From the NCBI GenBank assembly GCA_003153875.1, contig PMBY01000272.1:1-6202 (forward strand): a stretch of 6,202 nucleotides of DNA, read 5' to 3'. Shown piece by piece: positions 1 through 6,056 of this stretch; the first letter of the stretch is position 1, and every line of letters begins with the position of its first letter. A program made the position numbers and the translations under genes. The stretch is from Myxococcales bacterium (GTDB lineage Bacteria; Myxococcota; Polyangia; Fen-1088). The notes under the pieces are model-generated. The model had not been told where the DNA came from. It saw only the letters and a program-made list of their open reading frames with translations, and ran no database searches.

Positions 1-637
1 TGCCCACGCCGGGCTCGCCGATGATGACCGGGTTGTTCTTGGTGCGGCGGGAGAGCACCTGCATGGCCCGGCGCACTTCGTCGTCGCGACCGATGACGGG
101 ATCCAGCTTGCCCTGGCGGGCCAGCTCGGTCAGATCGCGCGTGTACTTGGCCAGCGATTGGTAGCGCTGTTCGGCGTCCGGGTCGGTGACCCGCTGGCTG
201 CCGCGCACCTCGGCCAGGGCTTTGAGAACCGTGTCGCGGTCCACGCCCGCCTCGCGCAGTACGCGTGAAGCCGCGCCCAGATCCTTGGACAGAAGCGCCA
301 GCAGCAGGTGTTCGCTGGAAACGTACTCATCTTTGAATTCGGCGGACTGGCGAGCCGCCTCGTCGAGCAGATCCTTCATGCGACGGCCCACGTAGGCTTC
401 GGCCGTGGCGCCGCGAACTTGTGGCTGCGCCGCCAGCGCCTCGTCCACTTTGCGCACCAGCCCCTCGGGATCCGCGCCCACCTTGCGCAGCACCGCCAGG
501 GCCACGCCTTCTTCCTGGGTCAGCAGCGCCCGTAGCACGTGCTCGGGCGTGACCTCCTGGTGGGCGTGCTTCTCGGCGTCCGCCTGCGCGGCCGCGAGTG
601 CCTCCTGAGCCTTGATGGTAAATTTGTCGAGCCGCAT
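1..637 (-). CDS. clpB: ATP-dependent chaperone ClpB (N-terminal part, 3' end off the window)
   Basis: ClpB is the cytosolic AAA+ (Hsp100) disaggregase that works with DnaK/DnaJ/GrpE to pull proteins out of aggregates by threading them through a hexameric ring. The 212 visible residues begin MRLDKFT, as is common for ClpB. Two Clp-N repeats span about residues 1-145, with the typical [10 protein letters not shown] and [10 protein letters not shown] helices. The start of AAA+ domain 1 follows: [21 protein letters not shown] at about 164-184, [13 protein letters not shown] at about 195-207, and the first six residues of Walker A (GEPGVG, 207-212) at the window edge. A full ClpB is about 850-870 residues, so only about a quarter is present. 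The ATG at 635-637 is supported by AGGA eight bases upstream and a promoter-like sequence. The [21 protein letters not shown] stretch and the family N-terminus favour ClpB over ClpA/ClpC. About 87% of the first 69 codons end in G or C, well above the neighbouring lipoprotein gene. Confidence 0.96.
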   Translation of the reverse strand, partial: MRLDKFTIKAQEALAAAQADAEKHAHQEVTPEHVLRALLTQEEGVALAVLRKVGADPEGLVRKVDEALAAQPQVRGATAEAYVGRRMKDLLDEAARQSAEFKDEYVSSEHLLLALLSKDLGAASRVLREAGVDRDTVLKALAEVRGSQRVTDPDAEQRYQSLAKYTRDLTELARQGKLDPVIGRDDEVRRAMQVLSRRTKNNPVIIGEPGVG

Positions 638-655
638 GGTTGGTTTCCTAGCTCC
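638..655 (-). promoter_or_regulatory. clpB ribosome binding site and short leader
   Basis: Read on the minus strand, the 18 bases before the clpB ATG contain AGGA with an 8-base spacer and GGAG further upstream. This fixes the ATG at 637 as the start. If the -10 box at 656-661 is real, the mRNA leader would be only about 11-12 bases and would hold little beyond the ribosome binding site. Confidence 0.5.
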
Positions 656-683
656 AGAATAGGCACGCCGCCCGGCGGGACAA
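656..683 (-). promoter_or_regulatory. Candidate clpB promoter (sigma-70-like or heat-shock-like)
   Basis: On the minus strand, TTGTCC (678-683) is followed by a 16-base spacer and TATTCT (656-661), each matching four of six positions of the sigma-70 -35/-10 consensus. The spacer contains an 11-bp dyad (CCGCC-G-GGCGG, 668-678). The flanks CCTTG and GCCTATTC also loosely resemble the sigma-32 pattern, which would suit a chaperone gene, but the match is not good enough to separate the two. No CIRCE element is visible. Confidence 0.4.
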
Positions 684-716
684 GGGAATCCGTGGGCCTT
701 CGAGGTGGTCCCCAGT

Positions 717-771
717 AGGGGCGACCTGCGGTCGCCCTCGCCGAGCGGGAAGGGGCGGCCCGCGGTCGTCC
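717..771. repeat. Two palindromic units in tandem (34-bp period), REP-like or terminator hairpins
   Basis: Two 20-base units starting at 718 and 752 match at 17 of 20 positions. Unit 1 is a perfect 8-bp hairpin (719-726 with 730-737, 3-base loop). Unit 2 (753-760 with 764-771) keeps the same shape, but two base pairs are replaced. These are G-U wobbles if the plus strand is the RNA and C-A mismatches if the minus strand is. The pair lies just downstream of the fibro-slime lipoprotein stop (776-774) and upstream of clpB. It could end transcription of the lipoprotein gene, but no T-run follows on the minus strand, so a classical intrinsic terminator is not supported. It could also be a dispersed extragenic palindrome. 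Confidence 0.5.
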
Positions 772-773
772 TT

Positions 774-3245
774 TCAGTACGCCACGCCGTTCACTTCCCC
801 ACAGTTGGTGAAGGACAGCGTGGTTTGAATCTGGAAGTTCGACTGGTTCGTGTGGCGTTCCGCATGAAAGAGCGCAAATCCGTAGACTTTGCCCACCGTG
901 AGTCCGAGCGAATCGATGGCGACGGACTTGGTCTCCTGGGCGTGTCGCCCTCCCATATCGATGACCAACTGGTTGTTGATGAACACCCAGACGTCGTCGT
1001 CTCCGCTGAACGAGAAGGTTTCTCCCCCCTTGTATTGGAAGGCGGTGTGAATCTCTGTGGTGAAGGAAAAATTGTGATTCTGGCCCTGGTTTCCAAAACC
1101 GGCATTGTCGAGCGGAAAGAATGAATTGGGCTGTGTCGCTTGAAACGAGGCTGTCCCGTTGACGTCCACCATATGCAGCGCCGTCACATACGGCATGTTG
1201 ACCCCGGGAACATTGTTGTACCACTGGTTGAAGTTGTCTGGACCCGTAGTGGACTTCAACGGTTGCCGTGCTGTCGTCGCGTAGACCGGCTTGCCGTCTG
1301 CGCCCAGGGCGCTGGCCACGATCCCCGGTTCGTCTCCAGCCGGCGCCGTCTCAAAATCCGGGTGCCCGCCGGGTTGATTTCCCATCTTGAAATCGCGAAC
1401 CACGCCAAACAGGGCCGAACACGGGGGGGTTGAGGTTCCACTGCTCCCGCCTGCTGCGCCACCGTCGCCGGGTGAGGCAATCTGTGGACCGAGAGCATAG
1501 GCACCAATGGTCGCATTCGTCACGTTGGTGAAGCCTGCTGGGGGCCACACTCCTGTGGTCAGGCCGATGCCCGAAAGCTGGATGAAGCCGGGGTTTCCGC
1601 TGGCGGCAGTGACGTTGAGGATCGCATTCAACGACCCAAGCGAGGTCGGATGCAGGGACACAACCACGCTGCAGCTTGCGCCCGCATCAAGCGAAATGCC
1701 GGTGCAGGTATCGCTGCCCTTCACGAACTGCGGGTCGCTGATCGTCACGGTGAGCGTGCCCGAGGCAGTGGCTCCGGTGTCCTTCACGGTGAAGGTCTGG
1801 GGCGTGCCGGTGCTGCCAATCGCGACCGAACCCAGGTTGGTCGTGCCGGTGACGGTGAGGGTGGCGGGGCCTATCGATACGCAGGTCAGGGCCGCCGACA
1901 CCGAAGTCGCAGCCCCGCTAACGTCCGCGACCTTCAGAGTTGCGCTTTTCGTCCCGACGCTCGTTGGGAGGCACGCAACCTGCAACGCACAGCCAGTTGC
2001 CCCAACCAGGGGTGCAAGGCAACCCGGAACAGTGATCACAAACTGTTCCGCGTTGGTGCCGGTGATGGTCGCCGAAATCTGACCAGTCGCCATGCCGCCG
2101 GTATTCGCCACCCCGAAGGTCACGGGCGGGCTCTGGGTTCCGATTTGAGTCTGGAAGGAGGCCGTGGGCGGGGTGATCGCCAGCTTGGCCGGGTCAAAAA
2201 CCGTGGCCGTAACCGCGGCGGTCTTCGTCAGCCCGGCGGCGCTGCACACCACTGAGTCGATCTTCGAACCGGCTGTGGTCGCCTTGAAGGTGAAGCCGAC
2301 GGTGCAAGAAGTTCCAGCAGCCAGGGCGGCCGGGCAGACCTTGGTGGGGTCAAACGTCAGATCCGCGCCGCTCACGCTGCAGGAGAGGTCAGTGACAGTG
2401 CCAGTGACCGTGACGGTGACCGACCCAGGGACGGAGGCGTTGGTCGTCACCTTGTTCCCGAGGTCGACACCGGTCATGGAGAAACTGCCCTGGGGCACGC
2501 CGCTGCCGCTCAGGCTGACCGTCAGCGTGCTGGAAATCGACAATACCCCACTGACATTCCCAACCGCCGTCGGCTGGAAAATCACAATGATGTTGCAACT
2601 GCTCGCAGCCGGGATGGAGGCACAGGTATCGGTGATGAGGAACGAACCCGAACCGGTGATGGTGGGCATGATTGCAGCTTGCTTGGACCCTGTGTTGCTC
2701 ACGGTGACGACCTGTGCGGCGCTGATCGCGCCAACATCAACGCTCCCGAAGCCAACAGAAACTTTGTCGATGGAGAGCACGCTCAGCGATATGCCGGCGT
2801 CCGGGGCGCCTGGGCTCCCACCGCTGGACCCGGCTGTACTTCCCGCAGGCTTGGTCGTGAAGCCACCGACGGCAGCGATGCCACCGATTCCACCGGCACC
2901 ACCGATTCCAGCGGCACCAATGGTTCCTCCTGAGCTCGCACCTCCGCCGGTTCCGGCTGTGCCACCTGCACCACGGGTTCCGGCAGTGCCCGCACCTCCG
3001 CCGGCTCCGGCCTTGCCGGCGTCGGCTCCTGTGGGGGCGGGAGCGTCAGCGGGACTGGCGGTGTTTCCGTCAATGCTAGACGGGCCAGCATCGGAAACGG
3101 CGGGATTTTCGACGGCTCCATCAGGAGCGGGCGGCGACAGGGCATGCAGTCCGCGGGCGTTGGAGGAACACGCCGTGGCCAGCGCAGCGGTGAGGCAGAG
3201 GCCGAGGAGATCGAGGCGTGCAGATAGGAAAGAGAACGCTTTCAT
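774..3245 (-). CDS. Surface lipoprotein with ASH-like repeats and C-terminal fibro-slime domain
   Basis: This is a predicted lipid-anchored surface protein of 823 residues. Residues 1-25 form a signal peptide and ALATAC leads to a lipobox-type Cys26, with Ser at +2, so outer-membrane placement is likely. Residues 31-150 are a Pro/Ala then Gly/Thr/Ser-rich linker. Residues 151-565 hold four ASH/choice-of-anchor-D-like beta repeats. Residues about 567-819 form a fibro-slime domain. It shows the family's GVVRDFK (614-620), GHPDFE (617-622 region), [26 protein letters not shown] (748-766) and [12 protein letters not shown] (793-804). The Asp triplet at 749-751 matches the PA14-type site that can bind Ca2+ and sugar. 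Cys609 and Cys815 bracket the domain. The ATG is placed by GTGGGG eight bases upstream, the same context as the upstream lipoprotein gene. The first 52 residues are paralogous to that gene. Adhesion or matrix function is inferred. The ligand is unknown. Confidence 0.92.
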   Translation of the reverse strand: MKAFSFLSARLDLLGLCLTAALATACSSNARGLHALSPPAPDGAVENPAVSDAGPSSIDGNTASPADAPAPTGADAGKAGAGGGAGTAGTRGAGGTAGTGGGASSGGTIGAAGIGGAGGIGGIAAVGGFTTKPAGSTAGSSGGSPGAPDAGISLSVLSIDKVSVGFGSVDVGAISAAQVVTVSNTGSKQAAIMPTITGSGSFLITDTCASIPAASSCNIIVIFQPTAVGNVSGVLSISSTLTVSLSGSGVPQGSFSMTGVDLGNKVTTNASVPGSVTVTVTGTVTDLSCSVSGADLTFDPTKVCPAALAAGTSCTVGFTFKATTAGSKIDSVVCSAAGLTKTAAVTATVFDPAKLAITPPTASFQTQIGTQSPPVTFGVANTGGMATGQISATITGTNAEQFVITVPGCLAPLVGATGCALQVACLPTSVGTKSATLKVADVSGAATSVSAALTCVSIGPATLTVTGTTNLGSVAIGSTGTPQTFTVKDTGATASGTLTVTISDPQFVKGSDTCTGISLDAGASCSVVVSLHPTSLGSLNAILNVTAASGNPGFIQLSGIGLTTGVWPPAGFTNVTNATIGAYALGPQIASPGDGGAAGGSSGTSTPPCSALFGVVRDFKMGNQPGGHPDFETAPAGDEPGIVASALGADGKPVYATTARQPLKSTTGPDNFNQWYNNVPGVNMPYVTALHMVDVNGTASFQATQPNSFFPLDNAGFGNQGQNHNFSFTTEIHTAFQYKGGETFSFSGDDDVWVFINNQLVIDMGGRHAQETKSVAIDSLGLTVGKVYGFALFHAERHTNQSNFQIQTTLSFTNCGEVNGVAY
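1551..2795 (-). repeat. Four diverged ASH-like (choice-of-anchor D) repeat domains within the fibro-slime lipoprotein
   Basis: The four units are about 100 residues each: roughly 151-255, 256-352, 353-456 and 457-565. Each carries a pattern of Cys, seven to nine residues, then small residues and [ST/G]C, followed by a beta strand and a 'PT..G' turn. The Cys pairs are 208/217, 304/314, 409/419 and 514/525. This is the usual layout of Ig-like beta-sandwich repeats that act as stalks in secreted bacterial proteins. Unit 2 starts least typically and has two additional Cys (289, 334), and unit 3 also has two additional Cys (425, 455). Unit boundaries are approximate. Confidence 0.75.
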
Positions 3246-3259
3246 GGCTAGTACCCCAC
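3246..3259 (-). promoter_or_regulatory. Ribosome binding site of the fibro-slime lipoprotein gene
   Basis: On the minus strand GTGGGG (3254-3259) is followed by TACTAGCC and the ATG. The same 14-base arrangement, GTGAGG-TACTAGTC, precedes the TTG of the upstream lipoprotein gene. The spacing of eight bases in both supports both starts. Confidence 0.5.
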
Positions 3260-3433
3260 TCGTTGGCGCCGCACCTCTGGGTCTGCCCTCGACTGAGCAG
3301 GCGGAATCATGGGCACGGCCTTCACGGCACGATCAACCAAGGGATCCACATCGTCGATGGTAGCACGCCGAAGCAATCTGGTGGTCTGCGGCTTTGGGGC
3401 AAGCGCGAACTGTGCTACCCAGACCCAGCAGGG
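3246..3433. other. 188-bp intergenic gap between the two lipoprotein genes
   Basis: No gene or RNA is recognised here. On the minus strand TGCTACCAT (3357-3365) fits an extended -10 pattern (TGnTAnnnT) without a convincing -35, so a promoter for the downstream lipoprotein gene is possible but weak. An 8-bp inverted repeat (3359-3366 with 3412-3419) has a 45-base loop and may be chance. The gap makes it uncertain whether the downstream lipoprotein gene is cotranscribed with the upstream pair. Confidence 0.4.
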
Positions 3434-4990
3434 CTACGGACACTGCCCGAGCCAGGTCAGGACGTTGTTCCAGTAGATCTGCGTCTGGTAAGCGCTGTTG
3501 CTCCACGCCGAGTCGTAAGTGATTGTTTCGTCGCCCCAGACGTTGACGTGTCCTTGGCCGTTGACGATCGTAGCTACCCCGAGCGCGTAGACACCGCTGC
3601 CGTAGCCTCCCCTACCACCTCCGTTTGGAGCGCTTGCATAGAGGGAGAAGGTGCTGGAATTGGCTGGCAAATTACGACCCGCCAGTCCCTCGATGCCCGC
3701 GGCGCCCGCGACCGGCAGCGTGTTTACGCCCGTGGTGATTTGGCTCGCAATCGGAGCCGCGGTTGAGAAAGTGGTGATGGTTGAATTGCCGGGGAGGATG
3801 TTGGCGTCAGTCAAGGAGTACGCAATCCCGACGGGATTCAGTAGCAGGTTTGCATTGGCCATTTCGGCCGCGGTGCTCGCGATGCCAATTGTGGTCATGA
3901 GGCCTCCCCCGCTGTTGACCCAGTCGCGAACGGCGTTCACCTCGCTGGCGAGGAGTGCTCGCTGGGATCCCTGATAAGGTGGGTAGCCGGTGTTGGTCTT
4001 CTTGGTATTGAAAAAGGAATTCTTGTCGGCCTGCGTGTGATAAATGTCCAACACTATGAGGATCTGGTATGGGGCGATTCGCGTCGCCGTTAGGTAGTTG
4101 GCGCCGGTGATGTCCAGATTTTGGACCACACAATTGGTTCCTCGTGTGGTCAACCAGTTCAAGAAGACGGCATCGCCGGTTGTCACGACATTTCCACTCT
4201 TGCCGTTGCTGTACGTCGCGGCCCAAACCCCGGTAATGCCTATTGTGGCGGTGGGTGGGCACTGGCTGCTACAAGAGATGCCTCCGTCGGGGCCGACCGC
4301 ACCCGCCGCACCGCCAGTGCCTCCTGCCCCCGAGCCGCCAGTGATCACTTGCCCGCCACTGGCACCGGTGTCGCCGCCTCCTCCGCCCGAGCCGCCGGTG
4401 ATCGCTTGCCCGCCACTGGCGCCGGTGTCGCCGCCTTCTGCACCCGAGCCACCTGTGTCGATCTGCCCGCCGCTGCCGCCAGTGTCGTCGCCTCCCGCCC
4501 CCGCGCCGCCTGTGTCGATCTGCCCGCCGCTGCCGCCTCCACCCCCCGTCGAGGCAGAGTCGTCACCTGCGTCGTCGGTGGCAGAACCTCCCGAGGCGAT
4601 CGCGGTGTCCGAGCCGGCGGAACCCGCTGCACCTCCGGCGCCAACCGGCGCGTCGCCGGTTTCAGTCAGGCTGCTGCCGTCCTTCGTCGCGACAGGTGTG
4701 TCGCTCCCGCCCGCGCCACCGGCGCCGCCGACGTCTCCACTCCCACCGGTTTGGGCGGCGTCATCTCCTTTGCCCGGGGCGTTTGGCGCATCAGATGTAG
4801 CAGCCGTGTCGTGGTTGCCGCCAGCGGCGCCCATATCAGTCGCGGCGAGAGATTCCACGGCCCCATCCTCAGCGTGCAGCGCCGAGGCGCGCAGTCTCCT
4901 GGCATCGAAACTACACGCCGCGGTCAGCGCGGCGATCAGGCAGAAACCAGGAATCCCGAGGCGCACCGTCGGGAAGGAGAGCGCCTTCAA
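3434..4990 (-). CDS. Gly-rich lipoprotein with C-terminal GATase1-like (DUF4350-type) domain, function unknown
   Basis: This is a predicted lipoprotein of 518 residues starting at TTG (4990-4988). The frame is open back to 5320, but that extension overlaps the upstream gene and reads as its shadow. The TTG is chosen because MKALSF aligns with MKAFSF of the downstream paralogue and GTGAGG lies eight bases upstream. Residues 1-25 are a signal peptide, with lipobox-type Cys26 (ALTAAC). Residues 40-240 are a Gly/Ala/Asp/Thr linker with four 19-residue repeats at 152-227. Residues about 245-518 are globular: a strand at PYQILIVLDIY (307-317), a helix then Gly-Gly-Gly and strand at SEVNAVRDWVNSGGGLMTTIG (349-369), a late strand at GHVNVWGDETITYDSAW (480-496) and a terminal helix at YQTQIYWNNVLTWL. 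That order resembles the GATase1/ThuA/DUF4350 fold, but there is no G-x-C-x-G nucleophile elbow, so glutaminase activity is unlikely. I recognise no specific function. The stop is TAG at 3436-3434. Confidence 0.86.
   Translation of the reverse strand: MKALSFPTVRLGIPGFCLIAALTAACSFDARRLRASALHAEDGAVESLAATDMGAAGGNHDTAATSDAPNAPGKGDDAAQTGGSGDVGGAGGAGGSDTPVATKDGSSLTETGDAPVGAGGAAGSAGSDTAIASGGSATDDAGDDSASTGGGGGSGGQIDTGGAGAGGDDTGGSGGQIDTGGSGAEGGDTGASGGQAITGGSGGGGGDTGASGGQVITGGSGAGGTGGAAGAVGPDGGISCSSQCPPTATIGITGVWAATYSNGKSGNVVTTGDAVFLNWLTTRGTNCVVQNLDITGANYLTATRIAPYQILIVLDIYHTQADKNSFFNTKKTNTGYPPYQGSQRALLASEVNAVRDWVNSGGGLMTTIGIASTAAEMANANLLLNPVGIAYSLTDANILPGNSTITTFSTAAPIASQITTGVNTLPVAGAAGIEGLAGRNLPANSSTFSLYASAPNGGGRGGYGSGVYALGVATIVNGQGHVNVWGDETITYDSAWSNSAYQTQIYWNNVLTWLGQCP
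4310..4537 (-). repeat. Four in-frame 57-bp tandem repeats encoding a Gly-rich linker
   Basis: The repeat has exactly four units of 57 bp: 4481-4537, 4424-4480, 4367-4423 and 4310-4366. Each encodes 19 residues of the form G-x-SGGQ-x-x-TGG-x-G...DT. The first two translated units share QIDTGG and an almost identical ~29-base DNA stretch. The last two share Q(A/V)ITGG, indicating two successive duplications. The whole array lies in the spacer between the lipid anchor and the globular domain, so copy-number change would alter spacer length without breaking the frame. Confidence 0.9.
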
Positions 4991-5004
4991 GACTAGTACC
5001 TCAC
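4991..5004 (-). promoter_or_regulatory. Ribosome binding site for the TTG-start lipoprotein gene, overlapping the upstream stop
   Basis: On the minus strand GTGAGG (4999-5004) lies eight bases before the TTG. It encodes Val-Arg of the TPR-PEGA protein's final VRY, and the upstream TAG (4995-4993) lies between the ribosome binding site and the start. Termination and re-initiation are therefore only two bases apart, the usual layout for translational coupling. Confidence 0.6.
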
Positions 5005-6018
5005 CGTCGCGGTGAAACCTGTCGTGCCCCCCGCCATGGGCGCCGCGCTTACGGGCTTTCCTTCGAAATAGAACAGCACGCCGGTGGTCACGGCGCCGGC
5101 AGCGGCCAGGCCCCAAAGAATATTGGCTGCGGTCTGGCGCGAACTGACGGAATCGATCTCGCTCTGGCCGCAGCCAGAGATTTTTCCGCTGGTGTCGCCG
5201 CAGGACTTGTCCAAACTGTCGAACCTGGATTGCATGGCCAGGCCGGCGGTGATGGCACCCGCTGCCAACAGCGCCGTCGAGCCAGCGGCGACCCAGGTCC
5301 ACTTCCGCCCCAGCCACCAACCCTTGCGGGCAGGGCTTGGCGTAGGGCTGGCCCCCAGGTCGACGTTCGCGGCGCTTGGCTCCGGACTGGCCCCCAGGTC
5401 GAGTCTCGGGGGAGCTGGTGGCAGGGCCGCCTCGGGCTGCGGGACCGGCTCTGCGGCCACGGGAATCGCTGGAGGCCCGAGCCGCAGGGTGACCGTCCCC
5501 ACCAAACCGGCTGTCACATCGACCTTTTCGAGTGCCGGGGTCGCGTTGGGATGGCTGGCCGCGATCAAGTGGCGGCCGGGCGTAGCCCAGACGGGATCGC
5601 GCAGCGGTGCGAGGCCTGCGCTCTTGCCGTCGACGTTCACCTCCGCGCCCGCGGTCGTGCAGTCGATGCGGATCCGTCCCAGCTTCTCCTGCAACTCGGC
5701 CACAGCCTCGCGCGCGGTAGCGATCGTCTCGGGCGACGCATCGGTGTCGCTGGCCAAGAACTTCTCAAAGGCTTCCATGGCTTCAACAGGCCGGCTGAGA
5801 TCGCGATTGGCCTGGCCGATGTTGAACAGCAACTTGGGCGAGGGGTAGGCGGCATAGGCCGCGTCGAACTTCTCCAGCGCGCCCGCGTAGTCACCCTTCT
5901 CGTACAGTGTCCAGCCCTCGTTCAGCAAGCCCTGAGCCTGGGCCTTGGCCTGTGGGTCGGCGGCTGGCGGCGAGAGCTGAGCGAGAAGCGAGAGCAGGAC
6001 AAGGGCGCTTGTACACAT
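4993..6018 (-). CDS. Exported TPR and PEGA-domain envelope protein
   Basis: This is a predicted periplasm-facing membrane protein of 341 residues from the ATG at 6018. Residues 1-19 are a hydrophobic signal segment ending near PPAA. Two TPR helical pairs follow at about 28-61 (GWTLYEKGDYAGALEKFDAAY) and 62-95 (NIGQANRDLSRPVEAMEAFEKFL). A PEGA-type beta domain follows at about 116-180 (RIRIDCTTAGAEVNVDGKSAG...PGRHLIAASH). Residues 181-230 are a Pro/Ala linker with two DLGASPxPS motifs. Membrane segments lie at about 241-262 and 298-318, around a loop with Cys273 and Cys283. TPRs bind partners and PEGA domains are thought to mediate surface or cell-wall contacts. The partner here is unknown. 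The start is uncertain. GAGGG lies 11 bases before the 6018 ATG and codons upstream are poor, but that signal peptide lacks a basic residue. The ATG at 6036 and the GTG at 6060 add Arg residues without a ribosome binding site. The gene ends two bases before the next lipoprotein start and is probably cotranscribed with it. Confidence 0.9.
   Translation of the reverse strand: MCTSALVLLSLLAQLSPPAADPQAKAQAQGLLNEGWTLYEKGDYAGALEKFDAAYAAYPSPKLLFNIGQANRDLSRPVEAMEAFEKFLASDTDASPETIATAREAVAELQEKLGRIRIDCTTAGAEVNVDGKSAGLAPLRDPVWATPGRHLIAASHPNATPALEKVDVTAGLVGTVTLRLGPPAIPVAAEPVPQPEAALPPAPPRLDLGASPEPSAANVDLGASPTPSPARKGWWLGRKWTWVAAGSTALLAAGAITAGLAMQSRFDSLDKSCGDTSGKISGCGQSEIDSVSSRQTAANILWGLAAAGAVTTGVLFYFEGKPVSAAPMAGGTTGFTATVRY
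5348..5402 (-). repeat. Two identical 16-bp direct repeats in the Pro-rich linker of the TPR-PEGA gene
   Basis: CTGGCCCCCAGGTCGA occurs on the plus strand at 5348-5363 and 5387-5402, 39 bp (13 codons) apart. On the coding strand it yields two copies of LGAS within the DLGASPxPS motifs. It is a small in-frame duplication in a flexible linker and no function is implied. Confidence 0.8.
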
Positions 6019-6042
6019 GGTGCAGCATTCCCTCATTGGGAA

Positions 6043-6056
6043 CGAGATAGATCTCG
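6043..6056 (-). promoter_or_regulatory. 14-bp dyad upstream of the TPR-PEGA gene
   Basis: CGAGAT-AG-ATCTCG is a perfect 6-bp inverted repeat with a two-base centre, 25 bases before the preferred ATG (6018). It could be an operator or a short leader hairpin. If translation starts at the GTG at 6060 the dyad is coding and the idea fails. No clear promoter is seen in 6061-6202. Confidence 0.25.

Noticed and set aside
520..1224. 234-residue minus-strand ORF across the lipoprotein 3' end, the intergenic region and clpB
   Set aside because: It is out of frame with two confident genes and rich in Arg and His from frame shadowing.
2780..3060. Gly/Pro-rich repetitive DNA considered as a CRISPR or mobile repeat
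   Set aside because: It is in-frame low-complexity coding sequence without regular spacers. No terminal repeats or transposase are present in the window.
2164..3363. 399-residue plus-strand ORF opposite the fibro-slime lipoprotein
   Set aside because: It is Pro/Val/Ala-rich in the way expected from reading the antisense of Gly/Thr-rich codons. It has no domain and runs over the start region of the real gene.
3359..3419. 8-bp inverted repeat GGTAGCAC/GTGCTACC in the intergenic gap
   Set aside because: With a 45-base loop, a match of this size is not surprising by chance in a 188-bp region.
4098..5015. 305-residue Pro-rich plus-strand ORF and a 291-residue overlapping ORF
   Set aside because: Both are antisense readings of the Gly-rich linker. 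The repeats make sense as Gly-rich lipoprotein sequence with a signal peptide, not as Pro-rich protein.
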